DNA of 64,000 bases from Rachycentron canadum. Lineage: Eukaryota > Chordata > Actinopteri > Carangiformes > Rachycentridae. The position numbers and the translations under genes are program-made. Below, piece by piece: positions 47,151-60,122 of the stretch (positions are counted from its first letter, which is position 1; each line of letters begins with the position of its first letter). The notes beneath the pieces were generated by a model. The model was not told the DNA's origin and did not search any database. It saw only the letters and a program-made list of their open reading frames with translations. The stretch lies in NCBI GenBank assembly GCA_038496675.1, contig CM076654.1, positions 3,728,701-3,792,700 of the forward strand, in the 5' to 3' direction.

Positions 47151-50100
47151 GACAACTGCAGTGAGGTGAGAGGTCAAACCGGATCTTCAGGAGTTAAGTT
47201 CATTTAACAGCAGGCAAAAAAACATATTTTTACCATAATCATTTCTTAGGGTTGTATCAAGTGGAAATATTCTTCCTCAAAAATGATGTCCTCTTACTTA
47301 CAAAATCTAAAGAGTCTGTGAGTTTTAACAAAACTTGGCCTTGCAGCACGGTTAATGCAGCAAAGTTAGACACTGAAATGAACAAATAATAGAAAAGGTG
47401 TTGCCACATACACCTTTTGTATCCAACTCAAGAAGACAGTCGAATAGAGGGTTCAAAGCTTTTTTATTTCAAAAAGAAAATCAAGGCGTTAGCTTGACGG
47501 CTCATGGTGGGTTATATGGTGGTTTCTGTACAGTCCACGCCTCCCCTCTGCCCCACTTCTCTCAATAATTGTAGATTTACTAATCTAAATGGAAAATACA
47601 GCAGAGGGCTGAGTAGCTCTTTTGAATCTGATAACATTCAGTGACCTTCTCGAACCTATTCATCATTTCCCACATTCACCAGCTCCATCTTTCCCTTAAC
47701 CATCTCTACCAACCTGTTAATTCTCCCTCTTGCATCATCCACCTCAGTGTCTCACTTAATCTCGCCAAAATTGTGGCTGTAGGCACAGTGCAAGTGCACA
47801 GCTGCCCACCTCAGATACAGGGTGAGTAGAAATACTGTGCGTAACAGGCACAGGTATGCCCTGTTCTAATGACTGTGTTCAGTTGAAGCGTGAATATCTG
47901 TTACATTTACTTATTGTTTTCTCTTATATCGGCGGAAAATGTATTAAAGCGCAGACTAGATCCTTCTAAAAACAATCCCTCTTCGAATAATTATCAAACT
48001 CAAGGCTAATGACTTTATTTCAATAATTTTAACCAATGTTCTTATTTTAAATATTGAATCAAATAACCTAATTTATTGTGAAATGCAGTGCAGATGCTAT
48101 TTCTAATGCATTATACAAATTCTCACTAATTTGTTCCATTTAAATATGGTGATTACAAGAACTGAGTCAAAGCAGTAAAATTACATACTTGAAAATAATT
48201 ATTTAAAAGCATCAGAACACAATGGGCCATAAACACACAATAATTCCTACGCCCATGCACTCATTAATCTCTGCAATCTGCCAACTCAATGCTATCATGT
48301 ATTGGACCATTATTTATAGTTTTATTATTGATCAAAACACTTTAAATCTTTATATCCAGCGAGACCTCTCCTGTCACATGATCCTCTACCGAAAATAACA
48401 GGACCTAAATGTGTCCCCTTCACTTTATCCCTTTAGGTCAAGGTGTAACTTTGCCACAAAAATCCCCAAGTGTCAATAAGAAGGCATCTTTCATGGTTGT
48501 AAAATCCAATATGTGTGTGTCAGAGGCCAGCCAGAAATAAGTCCTGACATCAGGGGAAAGTGGAGAATAAGCCAAGCTGTCAGTATCTCTGTTAAGGGTA
48601 GTCAGTCGGTGTGTAGGAACCCTGTTGTGCAGAAGCCTCCTGGATGCTCACCAGGGATATGCATTTGACATATGCTAGTAAAAGGTGAAAATATTGTATC
48701 CTCTGGATGAATATCGCTGTGGGAGGTCTCGAAAGCACGCTCCAAAATAGGCCAATTTGTCCTCTTCCTCACCTACCTTTAAAGCTGTATCAAACACACG
48801 TTTGTTTTCATGGATACTGCGTACGTTTCGTCTATTTTTTTAAGTACATGAATGAGTACATAATTGTCCACCATGCAAGCGTTCTGTATACATGCCAGTT
48901 TTCCCATGAGTGATCATTGACAATGGCTTTTTGCAGTTCGGGGTTGGCGTGCATTGGCAAACTGTAGATGTTATTCCCAATCTATAGGGACTACATTATG
49001 AAACAGGCTTCAGGGACTGTACTCATCATCAACCTTTTCACACTCTTATAAAAGATTCATGACACTGCTTGTTTTGCTGTGGCAACGCAACAGGAGTCAC
49101 AGTTGCAGATGAGCAACCACCGAGAGGCAAATGCTGGCCTGCATAATACAAATAATAATAGTGTTTGCCTAATAAGAAAGTAGGATTACCGTGGATGCAG
49201 GAAACCCGTGCGTTTATATACGTCCAGAATTGAGTAGATAACAGCCAATTCAGCCTCCCCACTTAAACATAACTAGTTTTCATCCATGGCTGGTTTGAAG
49301 AATTTCCCTCAATAATGTGAACCTTCAAACCTGCATATTGTTCACATCAATTGTCTAGACATTGATTTATCAATTATTACTGTCAGCACTGATTCATTAT
49401 TGACTTTGAATTTAATGGGGAATGACTGCAGGTTTAGAATATTACATTTCCATGTTAATTTAATGATGGTATGACAGACTTCAAACGGAGTATACAAATG
49501 GAGGATAATGGAGCCAACTTTGTGAGGGACTCTGCTCTCTGAATGCTAAACAAATTTACCTGCCTGTGGTGAAGCGACGGTAAAAGCCTTGATAGAGTGT
49601 CACTGCCGCTAACCCGCTAAGGAGGGATCATTTGCGATGAGCTGCTGCTGCTCTGCTCAATTTTGTGCATGAAAACAAACAGAGCAGATGTTGGGCAAAA
49701 CATATAACATCGGAGATGATTCCAACAATCTCTTTTACCTTGTATGAATTATTGATTGTACAAAGACAAGAACACAGACAATCGCGAGTCAATATTTAAT
49801 CAAGCACCCAGCCTTTCTCCACTGATGAGGTAAAAATATGTCTTCATTATTATTGCACTGGAGCCAGCCTCTTCGTTTGGGCTGGATTTCATCACACTTA
49901 CAGCAAATGACAAAAGGGAAAACTTATCTTGTTATACCTCCTCTGAATTATAGATGGGGTTCGGCGTCCCTGGACAGCTGTTTCCTTCCTGTCTCCTCCA
50001 GACTGCTCTTTTGTCATTTCCTGTTTCCTCCTGGGAAGATGGTGAGTCAATCCTCCGAGAAGCCTTCTACCAGAAATCCAAGATCTTAGACATGGATCTC

Positions 50101-51640
50101 CCCAAATGGGGGTGCGGATGACTATTCAAAAGCCATTTTGATGGTGGCAGTTAGAGATGAAACTGACAGTTTGTGAATTGCCTGTTCAGTTGCTTTCGGC
50201 AGTTTGGCATAGCAATAAAAGAGACATATTCATGATTCTGAGCAGCGCATTGGAAAACGCGAGCCAGGCGACGGAAATATCTCGTCCAACACCGAGGCGT
50301 GACTCTCATTTGATGGTACATGCACAGGTTGGCCTGTGGCTTTTGTTCAAAACATTCACATGTTTAATGGGAAGTGCATGCAGTCGGGCAATCCCAAGAG
50401 CAGCCAAAAGGAATAAGAAGTATGCCAGCATGTGCCTGCCTGCCACACTACAGTAGCAGGATTGCACACATGACCTCCCCTGATCTGCCTGCAGATGTAC
50501 TCTTGCCTGAGTAAAGGTTGGAGGGGGTTTAAAGTGAATTAACAGTCCACAAGCTGAGAGAGAAGCCATATCAGTGCAGTACATGGTTCATTGGGTAACA
50601 TTTACCATCTGAGAAGGAACAGGAACAAACAGATGCGCAGCAAAGTGTACTTACTTGCTTAGATAGTCACTAGTGATTTGACTTTTTTCCCCTCCTTTTT
50701 CAAATAACAGTGTCTCTTCATAAGATGTTTCTTCAGTGTCACACTGTGTCAAGTTGATTAACAGTAATAAGTATTTAGTGCAAACGTACTCAAGCATTTG
50801 GGGGAAATCAAACATTTATTTGCGTGGAGTGCTTCTCATCTGATGTTGATGGAGGACAACAAGTGCATTAATTTGTTTCCTGCTCTGTGGTATAATTAAA
50901 ATATATAATGAGATATATTTCCCTCTGGACAACCTCATCCCATTTTCTTTTTTTAAAGATGGGGATAAATTTTTTACCTGTTTAATTAAGGACCAGCTAC
51001 CTGCAAGAAACAAGTGCTCCTTCTGTGCATTCCTGTGGTCAAACACAGCAATCTCCAGGCCGACGCCGTCTTCAAGGCCGGTTCGTGTACCAACTTACAC
51101 TCGACTCACTGCTCCCAGGTTTGTGTATTCTGATGAGAATCCTTAAATTTGACCTTGCTGCTTCTTGCTTCACGCCTTTTGTGAATAAACACATTTGTGG
51201 TGTAAACCTGGATGTAATATCCACTGGATATTGAGACCGAACCCCCCCCCCCCAATAGCATAAATAACATAAAAGCAAGAGGAGTCAAATATCGCTGCTC
51301 TTTTAAAACATGAGTCTCTCTCTCTGTCCCGCCTTGGCTCTCTGGCTTTAACACAGGGAGCAGTGGCTTTTTGACAATTCAGACACCGTAGGGTATTTGT
51401 CCCAGCAGTGGTTTCCTGTGGCTTGCACAGTCGGGGCGGGCATGACAGTGAGTCCAGCTTGCAGTGTGCTCATCCCGTTTTCTGGTCTTGTATTTGGTCC
51501 ACATGAATAATAAAGCTCCTGGCAAGGCTGACTGGGGTTACATTTGTGGTTGTGAGCAGGAGGAGTTTGAGCCAGCACTGAGCGACAGCAGCTATTGATC
51601 AGAGACAGACAGGAGACGCTACTGAATCAAGACCTGTGTT
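47151..51640. other. Non-coding stretch
   Basis: No gene recognised. C12 lies at 51242-51253. Otherwise unremarkable, with short random frames. Confidence 0.5.
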
Positions 51641-51905
51641 CATTCTTTCTGTCTCTTCCACCCACTTTCTTTTAGTTGTTCCTCTTTTATCAGAAGTCTT
51701 TACTTTCTTTTAATTTTCTCTCGCACACACACTTTTCTGTAAAGCTCACATCCACACAAACACACACACACTCTCCATTTGTCTCTTATTTTCTTTATCC
51801 CCTCTCTTCCTTCTCACCTCTCTTCATCTGTCTCCCCTCTTCTCTTCAATTCATCTTCTCTCCTCTGCACACTCCTCTTTTCTTCTTCTTCTTCTTCTTC
51901 TTCCA
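51640..51905. repeat. Polypyrimidine-rich tract with (TTC)n
   Basis: A long C/T-biased stretch that includes short CA runs near 51756-51770 and TTC units at about 51880-51904. On the minus strand it is a purine-rich GAA array. Intronic GAA/TTC arrays can be length-unstable, though this one is short (about eight units). Confidence 0.8.
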
Positions 51906-52099
51906 AGTTTCACTACCCATATTTATTTTACCACCTTGATTGAATCACAGATGATTCAAAATCCACACCTCCATTGCACGGCATCACACGCACAAACATC
52001 TGTACAGACTATATTTAAACCTCGTCTTATAACATCTGCGCCACCAGGGGGAAGAGGAAAAGGTAAAAGTAGGCCATATTTGGGCCTGCAGCAGCTCCT

Positions 52100-52790
52100 C
52101 AAATGAAACAAGAAAAATACCCTGTTTTCATATAACATGCTGTCTCGACAAAAACACATCAATGTTGGAAAAAGAATTCAAGAGACTGGCCTTTTTTACT
52201 CAGTCCTGAATTGTCTCAAACTTACAAAATGTGTTTGCTTTAATAAACAAGGGCAAGTATTGATTAAATGAGATCTACAGTTTTGTTGCTGTTCAATTGC
52301 AAAAAGGAAAAAAAAAAGAACTTCTCCTCAAGCAGCGCAGCAAACAGCTGACACACTGTTTTGACGAGCTACAGTCTGGGTTTTTTCGGTTGCTGTGATG
52401 CAGTGAAGAGAACATGTAAACAACATTTCATGCGCATTACACATTAATTGATTCACAAATAACTTGCTTTCATACATTATGATGATTAACACTTTCATTA
52501 AAACGCCTTATGTTCCACGAAGACAAAATTCACATCCCACTTGGGACTTGCTGTCATAATTAGAACAACAACAACAAAAACAACAACATAAAAAAAAAAT
52601 CATTCATGGCAGCCCCGCTATCGAAAACATATTTCACATTAGCTTGGAAATCTGGGGCTCAGGGCACAATTCTTGACATTGTAGGGATTTTGTATCTGAT
52701 TTGTATGCAACTTCACTCCCACTCCCCTAATGTCACACTAAAACTATGGAATTAAAGTATTTTGTAGCTAGAAATTCCCCCCAGGCCGGT
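52100..52790. other. Non-coding stretch with CAA-rich run
   Basis: A CAA-rich run at about 52564-52590 passes into a poly-A run. No gene recognised. Confidence 0.5.
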
Positions 52791-53110
52791 CCCTCGGAAC
52801 GGCTTTCAGGCGACGCCGCTGCTCTCTTTTGTGTGTCTCAGTCTATTGATGCTAATGAGATGGTAATCTGAATGAGGGTCAGCTGTGCTAAATGCCACTC
52901 ACAGACATCAATCACATCCCTTGAGTAACTGGCAGGCATAGTGCCACATTTTCAAAACTCTATTCCTTCCCTAATTGAATTCCCTCAACCGTTTAGGAGT
53001 CCATCAAATGCCATAGTGTTTGGAGGGCAGTGTTCATAAATTTGTAATTCACTCTGTTTTCTTTGCAATCTGAGTGGCAGGAGTAATGACTGTGATCTGA
53101 AGAAGCTGTT
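52790..53110. promoter_or_regulatory. Candidate conserved non-coding segment
   Basis: Repeat-free segment with homeodomain-type words (TGCTAATGAGATGGTAATC near 52849, CCTAATTGAATTCC near 52970) and CpGs near 52800-52820. No exon-like frame. Conservation unknown. Confidence 0.2.
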
Positions 53111-53911
53111 GTTGTGTTACAAATGGACAGAGCAAGCTGCAGTACGGCCTGTAGTCATCGAGGAGGCTCTCTATCCCCGATGATAAACTTTACCTGACAC
53201 AGAGAACCAATACCCAAGGATACAAGAAGTGGTATCCACCAGTGATGTCGCCCGAGATTGATCCCTTCTCCCAGTGGGGCAGACACTGGTAATTACACTG
53301 AGGAGCGCCAACATGGCATCCATTCCTTACAAACAACCAGGAACAATGCAGCTGGCAGTTCAATTAGTGAGAGCTCTGTTTATTAGCCACAAGTTTGGGC
53401 TGTTAATTAACAGTGGGAGAAGAATGCCACTGATGCTGCCCTGCTGTCCTCGTGTGGTGTTTGAATTAAGAACAGTGAATAGTGGAAATATGCAGGGTCA
53501 CATTGGCATGAGACAATGCAAAAACGAAGAGCTTGTCCTCGCTAATCAAACAACTGCAGTGGTCATTTGTTCAAGTGCTTAAAAAATAAGCAATGTTTAT
53601 GTTTTTCCTGGTGAGTGATCTTACGTGGCCATGCAAATTATGTTTTTTCTGCCTTGGCAGCAAAGGCAGAAGGAGCGTGACATTGTTATACTGCAAAACA
53701 AACTTTTAGGGAGGAGGTACAAGTGGAACTTTGCATGTGTAAAGCTTATAACTTCAACACCAGTGATTGTGGTTCGTGCCCAATCTCCTAGTCAGTGTTT
53801 AATTTAAGCATGAAGGCAATATAGTTTTTGTTCACTGCTTACTTAACAGGACTCAACCGCATACGCATTTGAATAGCAGGCACCGACAATGAAATGCACT
53901 ATATACAGCAT

Positions 53912-53942
53912 AAATATGTGTGTGTGTAAAACACACATATTT
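53912..53942. other. Perfect 12-bp inverted repeat, 7-nt loop
   Basis: AAATATGTGTGT (53912-53923) pairs exactly with ACACACATATTT (53931-53942). It probably arose from a short TG/CA microsatellite flanked by AT-rich sequence. Confidence 0.7.
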
Positions 53943-53949
53943 GAACAAT

Positions 53950-56900
53950 AGGTGGAGAGTACTTGGGGTTGTTTAGATAGTGTGGTGTGATTTGCCACTG
54001 GAATTAGTACTGTAATAGCTGTTTTTGTTGAGGTGACGCAGTCGGTTTAAAGCTGGTGTGGACTGTCGTTTTTTTGGCATCAGTTGGCAGAAACTCTGTT
54101 ACTAACTGTGCAAAACTTTGTAACTTTGTAACTAGACTTCTGCACCTCCTCCTGGCCTCCTCTAGCCCATGACAGAGAGGCTACTCAACTAAGTGGGAAA
54201 AGTAGGAAACGAATGATAAATATGCTTCATAAGTAATTAAATGAAATATTAATAAATAAAATGAAAAAAATGGTTGCCAGAGTCAGAGGATAGAAGTATA
54301 ATTACGCTAGTACGCTAAAGGCTATGGCAAGCCACACATTATCTAATGATTTAAAACAGTTTTTTAAAATGAAAACAATCTCTATCCAGATGTTTTAGCT
54401 CTGTATCAAAAATTATTTTTGATGCACGCGCACGTTGGTGTAAACAGGAAGCAGCTTTCCTACTCTCCAGTGGGGCAGTTGCATAAAATTGTACAAACAC
54501 GGAACAGTTGTAGCGTTAAAATGCAGCTGCTAGCAATCACAACAAGGTCAGCAACGCGTGCCAAGTGTTCGTCCGTGTTGCATTCGCCGCTGGTAGTCGA
54601 GGCTAATATGAGACCCAATCGAGAGGTAAATGCAGGTGTGTCATTTTTTTTTTTAGTCTCCATTTCTGCTCAGTTTTCAAATTAAAACGGGTCCATCAGC
54701 GTTTCAAGTCTCCATTTTAGGGTCCTTTCACAGACTGTGCTCTACATCCTTGATTGTTCCTGCCTCAATCCCCTCTGCCTTAACTCAAGGTGAGCTCATG
54801 GACGTAGATGTGGTGGCATCAAAAATGCATATTTCCGCTACCAATCAATTCAAAGTATAGGCGTGGCCACTGGTCCATCATCACCATTTTCATACAGGAT
54901 TGGACAAGACCAGGAAGAAAATAACCAAGAGAATAGCAGCAGGAAGGGAACTAATGAGGTTTTATTTGAAACTATGCAATTCTACATTAGAAGTCCATTT
55001 TCACAAAAAGAGAGAGTATAAATTTTCTGGGGACAATCCCAGGAAAACCAAGACGAGTCACAACCCTATTTGAACGCAACATAGTAGCTTAAGGTTGATG
55101 AATGAGGATTTTGTAGTCTTGCAGGTCCTTGCAGGTAAAACATGTTAGGTATGTGGACGGCGCTGAGGGCAACGCTGAACAGCGGGGCACGGTAAATGCT
55201 GATAGAGCACAGTGATGTTCGTGCTCGTACGCTGACTATCTCTGTAAGCTGTGCACATTTGTTATGCTTTTGTCTAATTTTGAGAGGAGATAGAGGACTG
55301 TGTCGACTTCCTGGCGTGTGCGTCTTGGCGTGTGGGCTCCACGCTGGAGTGACAGTCAGTTCACGATTTTCTTCTGAAAAATATATTGAAAAATATAAGC
55401 TCATGTAACAGTGTTTGTAAAATGATAACTTGTTCAAGCATGTATGTTTCTCTGTAAGAGGACCCTATACTTGTATTTGTTTGTTATATTTCTATTTTCT
55501 TTCTTCTATCTGTGTCTAATGTTGTGAATTCATTAGGGTGAATTATCTGCAGTAGATACTGAGCTAGTCTGCCAACTATAATTGTTTATGTACTGTGGTA
55601 CTTAAGCTTTTGCTATGGAAGTTATTTGTTTCATTGTCATCGTGCATTAAGTGGGAGATACTATGACTGATCTTATCATTGTCATATTATCTTTAATTCT
55701 CAAAAGTTACAGAATGAATGTTCCCACAATGCACCGAGTCGTCACTTCTTAGTCTCTCTGAGCCTTTTCTATCACTCCAGTCTTGAACCATAATCAGGAT
55801 GTTTTGGTGAACAACTTTCCTGTGTTGACTCTCAAAATACTGACTGGCTTTTGGCGGGGATTAGAGTTTACTGCGCAAAATGTGCCAACTGACAATGTCC
55901 ATGGATTTGGCAAAGATGTGAATTACATGATGTTCTTTTTCGGGGCTGCAAACACAGAGCCATGATTTGAACCATGGCTGTGTTTGTAGAGAGCAGCTTG
56001 CGGAAGCTTGATAAATCCTCTAAGTATCCGATCACATCTAAATCCAGAGCAATCTATTGCTAGTCCCAGCAAGGATCAAAGCAAAATACGTGGGCGTCCT
56101 GGAACCCCTTGAAACAGTAAAAAACATGAGGTAACACACATCACACGGTCTGGATAGGATTTGAAGTGAGGAGGGGGGGCTGATGCGTTTAAATGTATTT
56201 TAGCTGGACATTTGAACAACATGACTGGGAGATTAAATGGCAGGCTTACTGTCATAAACGCTTGAATTTTGAGAGAGTAACACAGTTGGGTGTTTCTTGC
56301 TACATTGAGTTCCTGAACTACTGTGTGTCAGAGCTGTTATTTTATAGCTGAAATGTCCCAAAGCAAAACAGCATCAAGTGACTGCCTCAGCCTGAGAAAT
56401 GAGGGTTGCTGCAAAGACTTAGACATCAAGGCTTCAGATCCTTTTCTCCGACTTTAAGGGAATTTCAAATAAGAGAATTGGTTTGTCAAAGTTGCGGGAA
56501 AAAGAAGACGACTCCAAAGGAATCCACACAAGAGTTTGTATGTAGACTCCAGCGCAGAGAACAAACGTACACAAAGGAATCCGCAAGCAGCAGATGCTAT
56601 TTTTCATGTTATACTTTGGACAATGCCAAATTCTCAAGAGGGAAAAGAGACAGAGATAAAATGTGAGGCATGATCCTGACAACATGCCAAGAAGCAGAGC
56701 CCATTAAGCAGAACTCAGCAAGCGTCCTTTCTCGGCACTTGAATTTGTGCTGCAGTATCTCCACTGTTGGTCTCGGCCACAGAGGTACGGGGTGATCAGA
56801 GACACCCTTTTCCTTTCTTGCACCCATACCCACTGAAATCCGTTTTCCCCCCTGTAGGAGGTTAGGTACTTTTTTTTTTTTTATCTTGTGCCCTTTAAAG

Positions 56901-57100
56901 TACATATACTCAGTGTCCATTAATCTCAACCTACAGCACTGCGATGTCAAGCATTATGCAACTGCTGCCTGGTCACAGCCACGAGGCCTAAGGAGAACTG
57001 GTATCCTTCACATTGGCTGTGACTTTGCTCATGATTGATTGCATGTCTGTTTCTTGACAGCCAATATTCTGCAGGACTGAAAGGCAGGATTGGCACCCCC
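53950..57100. other. Non-coding stretch
   Basis: No gene recognised. A CpG-richer patch lies at about 54420-54630 and a T13 run at 56870-56882. Open frames here overlap one another on both strands and show no domain. Confidence 0.5.
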
Positions 57101-57105
57101 AGCCT

Positions 57106-57122
57106 CCCCCCCCCCCCCCCCC
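57106..57122. repeat. Poly-C run (17) at gap edge
   Basis: C17 directly abuts the adapter-like bases; its last C is shared with them. The sequence beyond the gap also starts with a C run (57505-57509), so the gap sits in C-rich, hard-to-sequence DNA. Confidence 0.85.
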
Positions 57123-57135
57123 TGTCTCTTATACA
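57122..57135. other. Tn5/Nextera mosaic-end adapter remnant
   Basis: The 14 bases CTGTCTCTTATACA, immediately before the Ns, are the first 14 of the 19-base Tn5 mosaic end used in Nextera and mate-pair libraries. They are almost certainly untrimmed library adapter, not genomic DNA. Reading frames across this point are meaningless. Confidence 0.93.
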
Positions 57136-57504
57136 NNNNNNNNNNNNNNNNNNNNNNNNNNNNNNNNNNNNNNNNNNNNNNNNNNNNNNNNNNNNNNNNN
57201 NNNNNNNNNNNNNNNNNNNNNNNNNNNNNNNNNNNNNNNNNNNNNNNNNNNNNNNNNNNNNNNNNNNNNNNNNNNNNNNNNNNNNNNNNNNNNNNNNNNN
57301 NNNNNNNNNNNNNNNNNNNNNNNNNNNNNNNNNNNNNNNNNNNNNNNNNNNNNNNNNNNNNNNNNNNNNNNNNNNNNNNNNNNNNNNNNNNNNNNNNNNN
57401 NNNNNNNNNNNNNNNNNNNNNNNNNNNNNNNNNNNNNNNNNNNNNNNNNNNNNNNNNNNNNNNNNNNNNNNNNNNNNNNNNNNNNNNNNNNNNNNNNNNN
57501 NNNN
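57136..57504. other. Assembly gap, 369 N
   Basis: A run of 369 undetermined bases. The length is not a round placeholder, so it is probably an estimated gap size from read pairs. Long open frames reported across it are artefacts. Confidence 0.99.
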
Positions 57505-58346
57505 CCCCCACCCTCCTCCATCGATGTTCACCATAGACTGCTGAAGCATGGGGTGGAAGGGAGGGACGTGTGTTGGGGGGTAACCTTCACAAAGTCGAGC
57601 TGAATTATTGTTAAATCACCCCATGTGGATTAGCACAGTGCTGCTATATTGTTCCAATTTGCAAACATGTATTCCAGAGTGACTTCCTGTAATGGATGAT
57701 TCTGCTTATATTATGTGTGACTGCATAGCTAGAACAAGAGAGGATGTATAGCGCAGATAAATATGGAGGGTAAATGACGATATCAAGATAGATCATTTTG
57801 TGGCAGCAATTACGAGACAAATGGGAGCTTAATTTTCAGGACATGCGGCCCAGGAGATAGAGAAACATCTCGTGAGAGGCACATGTCAGAAAAGAATACC
57901 CTTTGCGGTGTGAGTCTGAGGATAGCATGTATATTAAGTTCTTAATACTGTCAACACACTTGTTAATCCTCTAATCAAACCAGCCCCTGTTGGAACACAT
58001 CAACGCTTTGTTAGCAAATACTCTTGATCTCATTTACCTTTATTAGTTTTCTCAACTGTGGAAGCTGGAGTCTGGTTCTTTTAGCACAAGTGCTGAATAA
58101 AAAGTAACTCCTACAATGCTTGTATTGGAATATATTAACTGGGGCATTAACTTCAGATGCACTTTTAAAACAGTGTTATCTGTCTTTCAAAATCATTATA
58201 TTAAAACAAGCACAGTTACATGTTCCCGCTTGTATTTAGAATCTTGAACATGAATTATATATCAGGAAATTTGATTTAGATTCGTTTTCAATTCAGTTTT
58301 TCAAATCAAGTGTTTTCAGAACATTACATATTCAATGTGTTTATGT
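57505..58346. other. Non-coding stretch after the gap
   Basis: No gene or nameable repeat was found. Confidence 0.5.
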
Positions 58347-58351
58347 AAGAT

Positions 58352-58827
58352 CCAAGTGGTAACCTCTGGGGCTGAAAAATCAGGCCAAAATCAAGTGCCA
58401 AAAGCTGTAGTTCCTGAAATGGCCTCTTGAGGCTGGCTCCTGAAAGTGACTCAGTCCCCAAAGACATGTTAAAATGCCCACATTTACAGCAGAAATAAAC
58501 ATGTTTTCAGCCTGGTACAAAAATTGTTTGTACCAAATTTGTTGTAACTGTCCATTTAAATTTTATCAAGGCTTAAAGTTGCACGATTAACAATGTGCTG
58601 CTTTGAGTGACTGGTGGGCGAACGTATGTTTTCCATGTCATACAGCAAAGTCTCTGCTCCACACACACACACCTCTGTGCCCACTTTTGGATTAACCAAG
58701 AGTTAGAGGAGGCGGAGTAAGACACTGCCAAGATGGCAACAGCAGAGCAGCCCACTCTGAGCTTGAAAACAACTATTATGAAACCTTTCGACCACGGAAG
58801 CTACATCCATCTTTCCATACAGTATGG
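58352..58827 (+). repeat. Long teleost dispersed repeat, near full length
   Basis: It runs from CCAAGTGGTAACCTCTGGGG to CATCTTTCCATACAGTATGG. Phrases recognised in order are GGCTGAAAAATCA, AGTTCCTGAAATGGCCTCTTG, TTAAAATGCCCACATTTACA, GCAGAAATAAACATGTTT, AGCCTGGTACAAAAA, TTTTATCAAGGCTTAAAGTT, AGAGGAGGCGGAGTAAGACA, CTGCCAAGATGGCAACAGC and GAAGCTACATCCATCTTT. It matches, from memory, a common percomorph repeat over its whole length, with an internal deletion near 58525. AAGAT occurs just outside both ends (58347-58351 and 58829-58833), a possible target-site duplication. The short reading frames inside are part of the repeat. Confidence 0.75.
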
Positions 58828-58833
58828 GAAGAT

Positions 58834-59990
58834 CCCTTCCCTTCCCTTAATGACAACACAGTTGATCCAATACTACAACTGGACAAAACGAAAGCAGAAA
58901 CGAACAACAAAGAGAATAAGGCAGTGAAATAATATAGAGATCTAAAGATTATTATTATAATATTAACAGATAGGACTTTTTTGGCCTAACAACAACCTTT
59001 GCAATAAGCAAGTGAGCAACAGAACAACATAATTTAGAGAAACTTTCGTTTCTTCAGTGGCCAAGGTGTAATCAGAGTCACTAGTATTGACCAGCAACTT
59101 AACAAGCCCTTGTTGATGATATATTTTGGTCAATCTGTGCGATGGAGCAGTAAAATTCCCCTCTTACTCCGCGGATTTATACACTTTAATATGGCCATCG
59201 TAAAGTGTGAATCACAGATACTATTATTACCGCAGAGAAACGAGTTCGACATTCAGACATCCACACCTCTCTTTTTCCCTTCTCTCTGAAATCGTCTTCC
59301 ATCAACACTTCCTTTGCAGAAGGGGGCAGAAGAGACGAAGCTGTCAGCACTCCTCACAACACAACGACTTTTTCCGTGATATCCAGCCCTTCCCCGAGAG
59401 ATTACAGACACGAGCGGTGGGTGGGAAGCTTTGGCACGCTGCATTCCCGCTTTCTCTCTCTCTCTCTCCTCCCTTTCCCTCCATCTACTTACTCACTCTC
59501 TCCTCCTGCAATCTCATTTCCTTTCCATCTCACTCCTACATCAACTCCCTGGGGTGCTGGCTCCGCGGAGGGGACATCCCTCTAAGTTCCTACACAGGCC
59601 CTGCAGCAGTTAATTGCAACGAGAACATATATTATGTGCAGACCAAAGCACCAAAGGAACAGTGATCACACTAACAAGCAGGGGGTGGTGGAGCTGAGAT
59701 GGTGGAAGCAGTGGTGGTGGTGGGCATCCTCTTGTGACTACAGACCCCTTTTTAACATCTTTAAAAAACAAAAGAAGAAAAAAAGGCTGTCATGGGTATT
59801 TCTGAGGGATCCTTTTAAGAGACAGACAGTGTCACAGAGGTGGTCTAATATAGCTCTTAAATTTTTAGTCAAGTTTACAGAGTGAAGAAAGGCAATGTTA
59901 CTGTAAAGATGTCTTAAAGGTGCACCATTTCTCCAAGAGCTTTCCATTGCAAACACTTTTTTTTTGTCTTATTTTAGTTCTTATTTTATC
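58834..59990. other. Non-coding stretch, pyrimidine-rich in part
   Basis: A TC-rich run lies near 59450-59515. A 152-codon plus-strand frame (59207-59665) is rich in Ser and Leu because of the TC bias and shows no domain. Scattered CpGs near 59150-59420 and 59560 could mark a promoter or 5' exon, but nothing else supports one. Confidence 0.45.
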
Positions 59991-59994
59991 TATG

Positions 59995-60066
59995 CGACTT
60001 ATCTCCCTATCTCTCTCTCCATCTCCCTTCCTCGCTTCCTTCCTCCCTCCCCCACAGAGATACAGA

Positions 60067-60120
<54 letters not shown>
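59995..60120. repeat. Polypyrimidine tract ending in (TC)25
   Basis: About 125 bases almost wholly C and T, ending in an uninterrupted 50-base TC array (60071-60120). Mirror-symmetric TC/GA tracts of this length can form intramolecular triplex (H-DNA). Serine/leucine and arginine/glutamate runs in overlapping frames are artefacts. Confidence 0.95.

Positions 60121-60122
<2 letters not shown>

Noticed and set aside
51640..51905. 3' splice site after a long polypyrimidine tract
   Set aside because: No exon-like open sequence or donor follows the AG at the end of the tract.
56947..57549. Long frames of up to 200 codons on both strands
   Set aside because: They run through 369 undetermined bases and adapter sequence.
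59207..59665. 152-codon plus-strand open frame
   Set aside because: Its Ser/Leu-rich translation follows from the TC-rich sequence, and overlapping frames are equally open.
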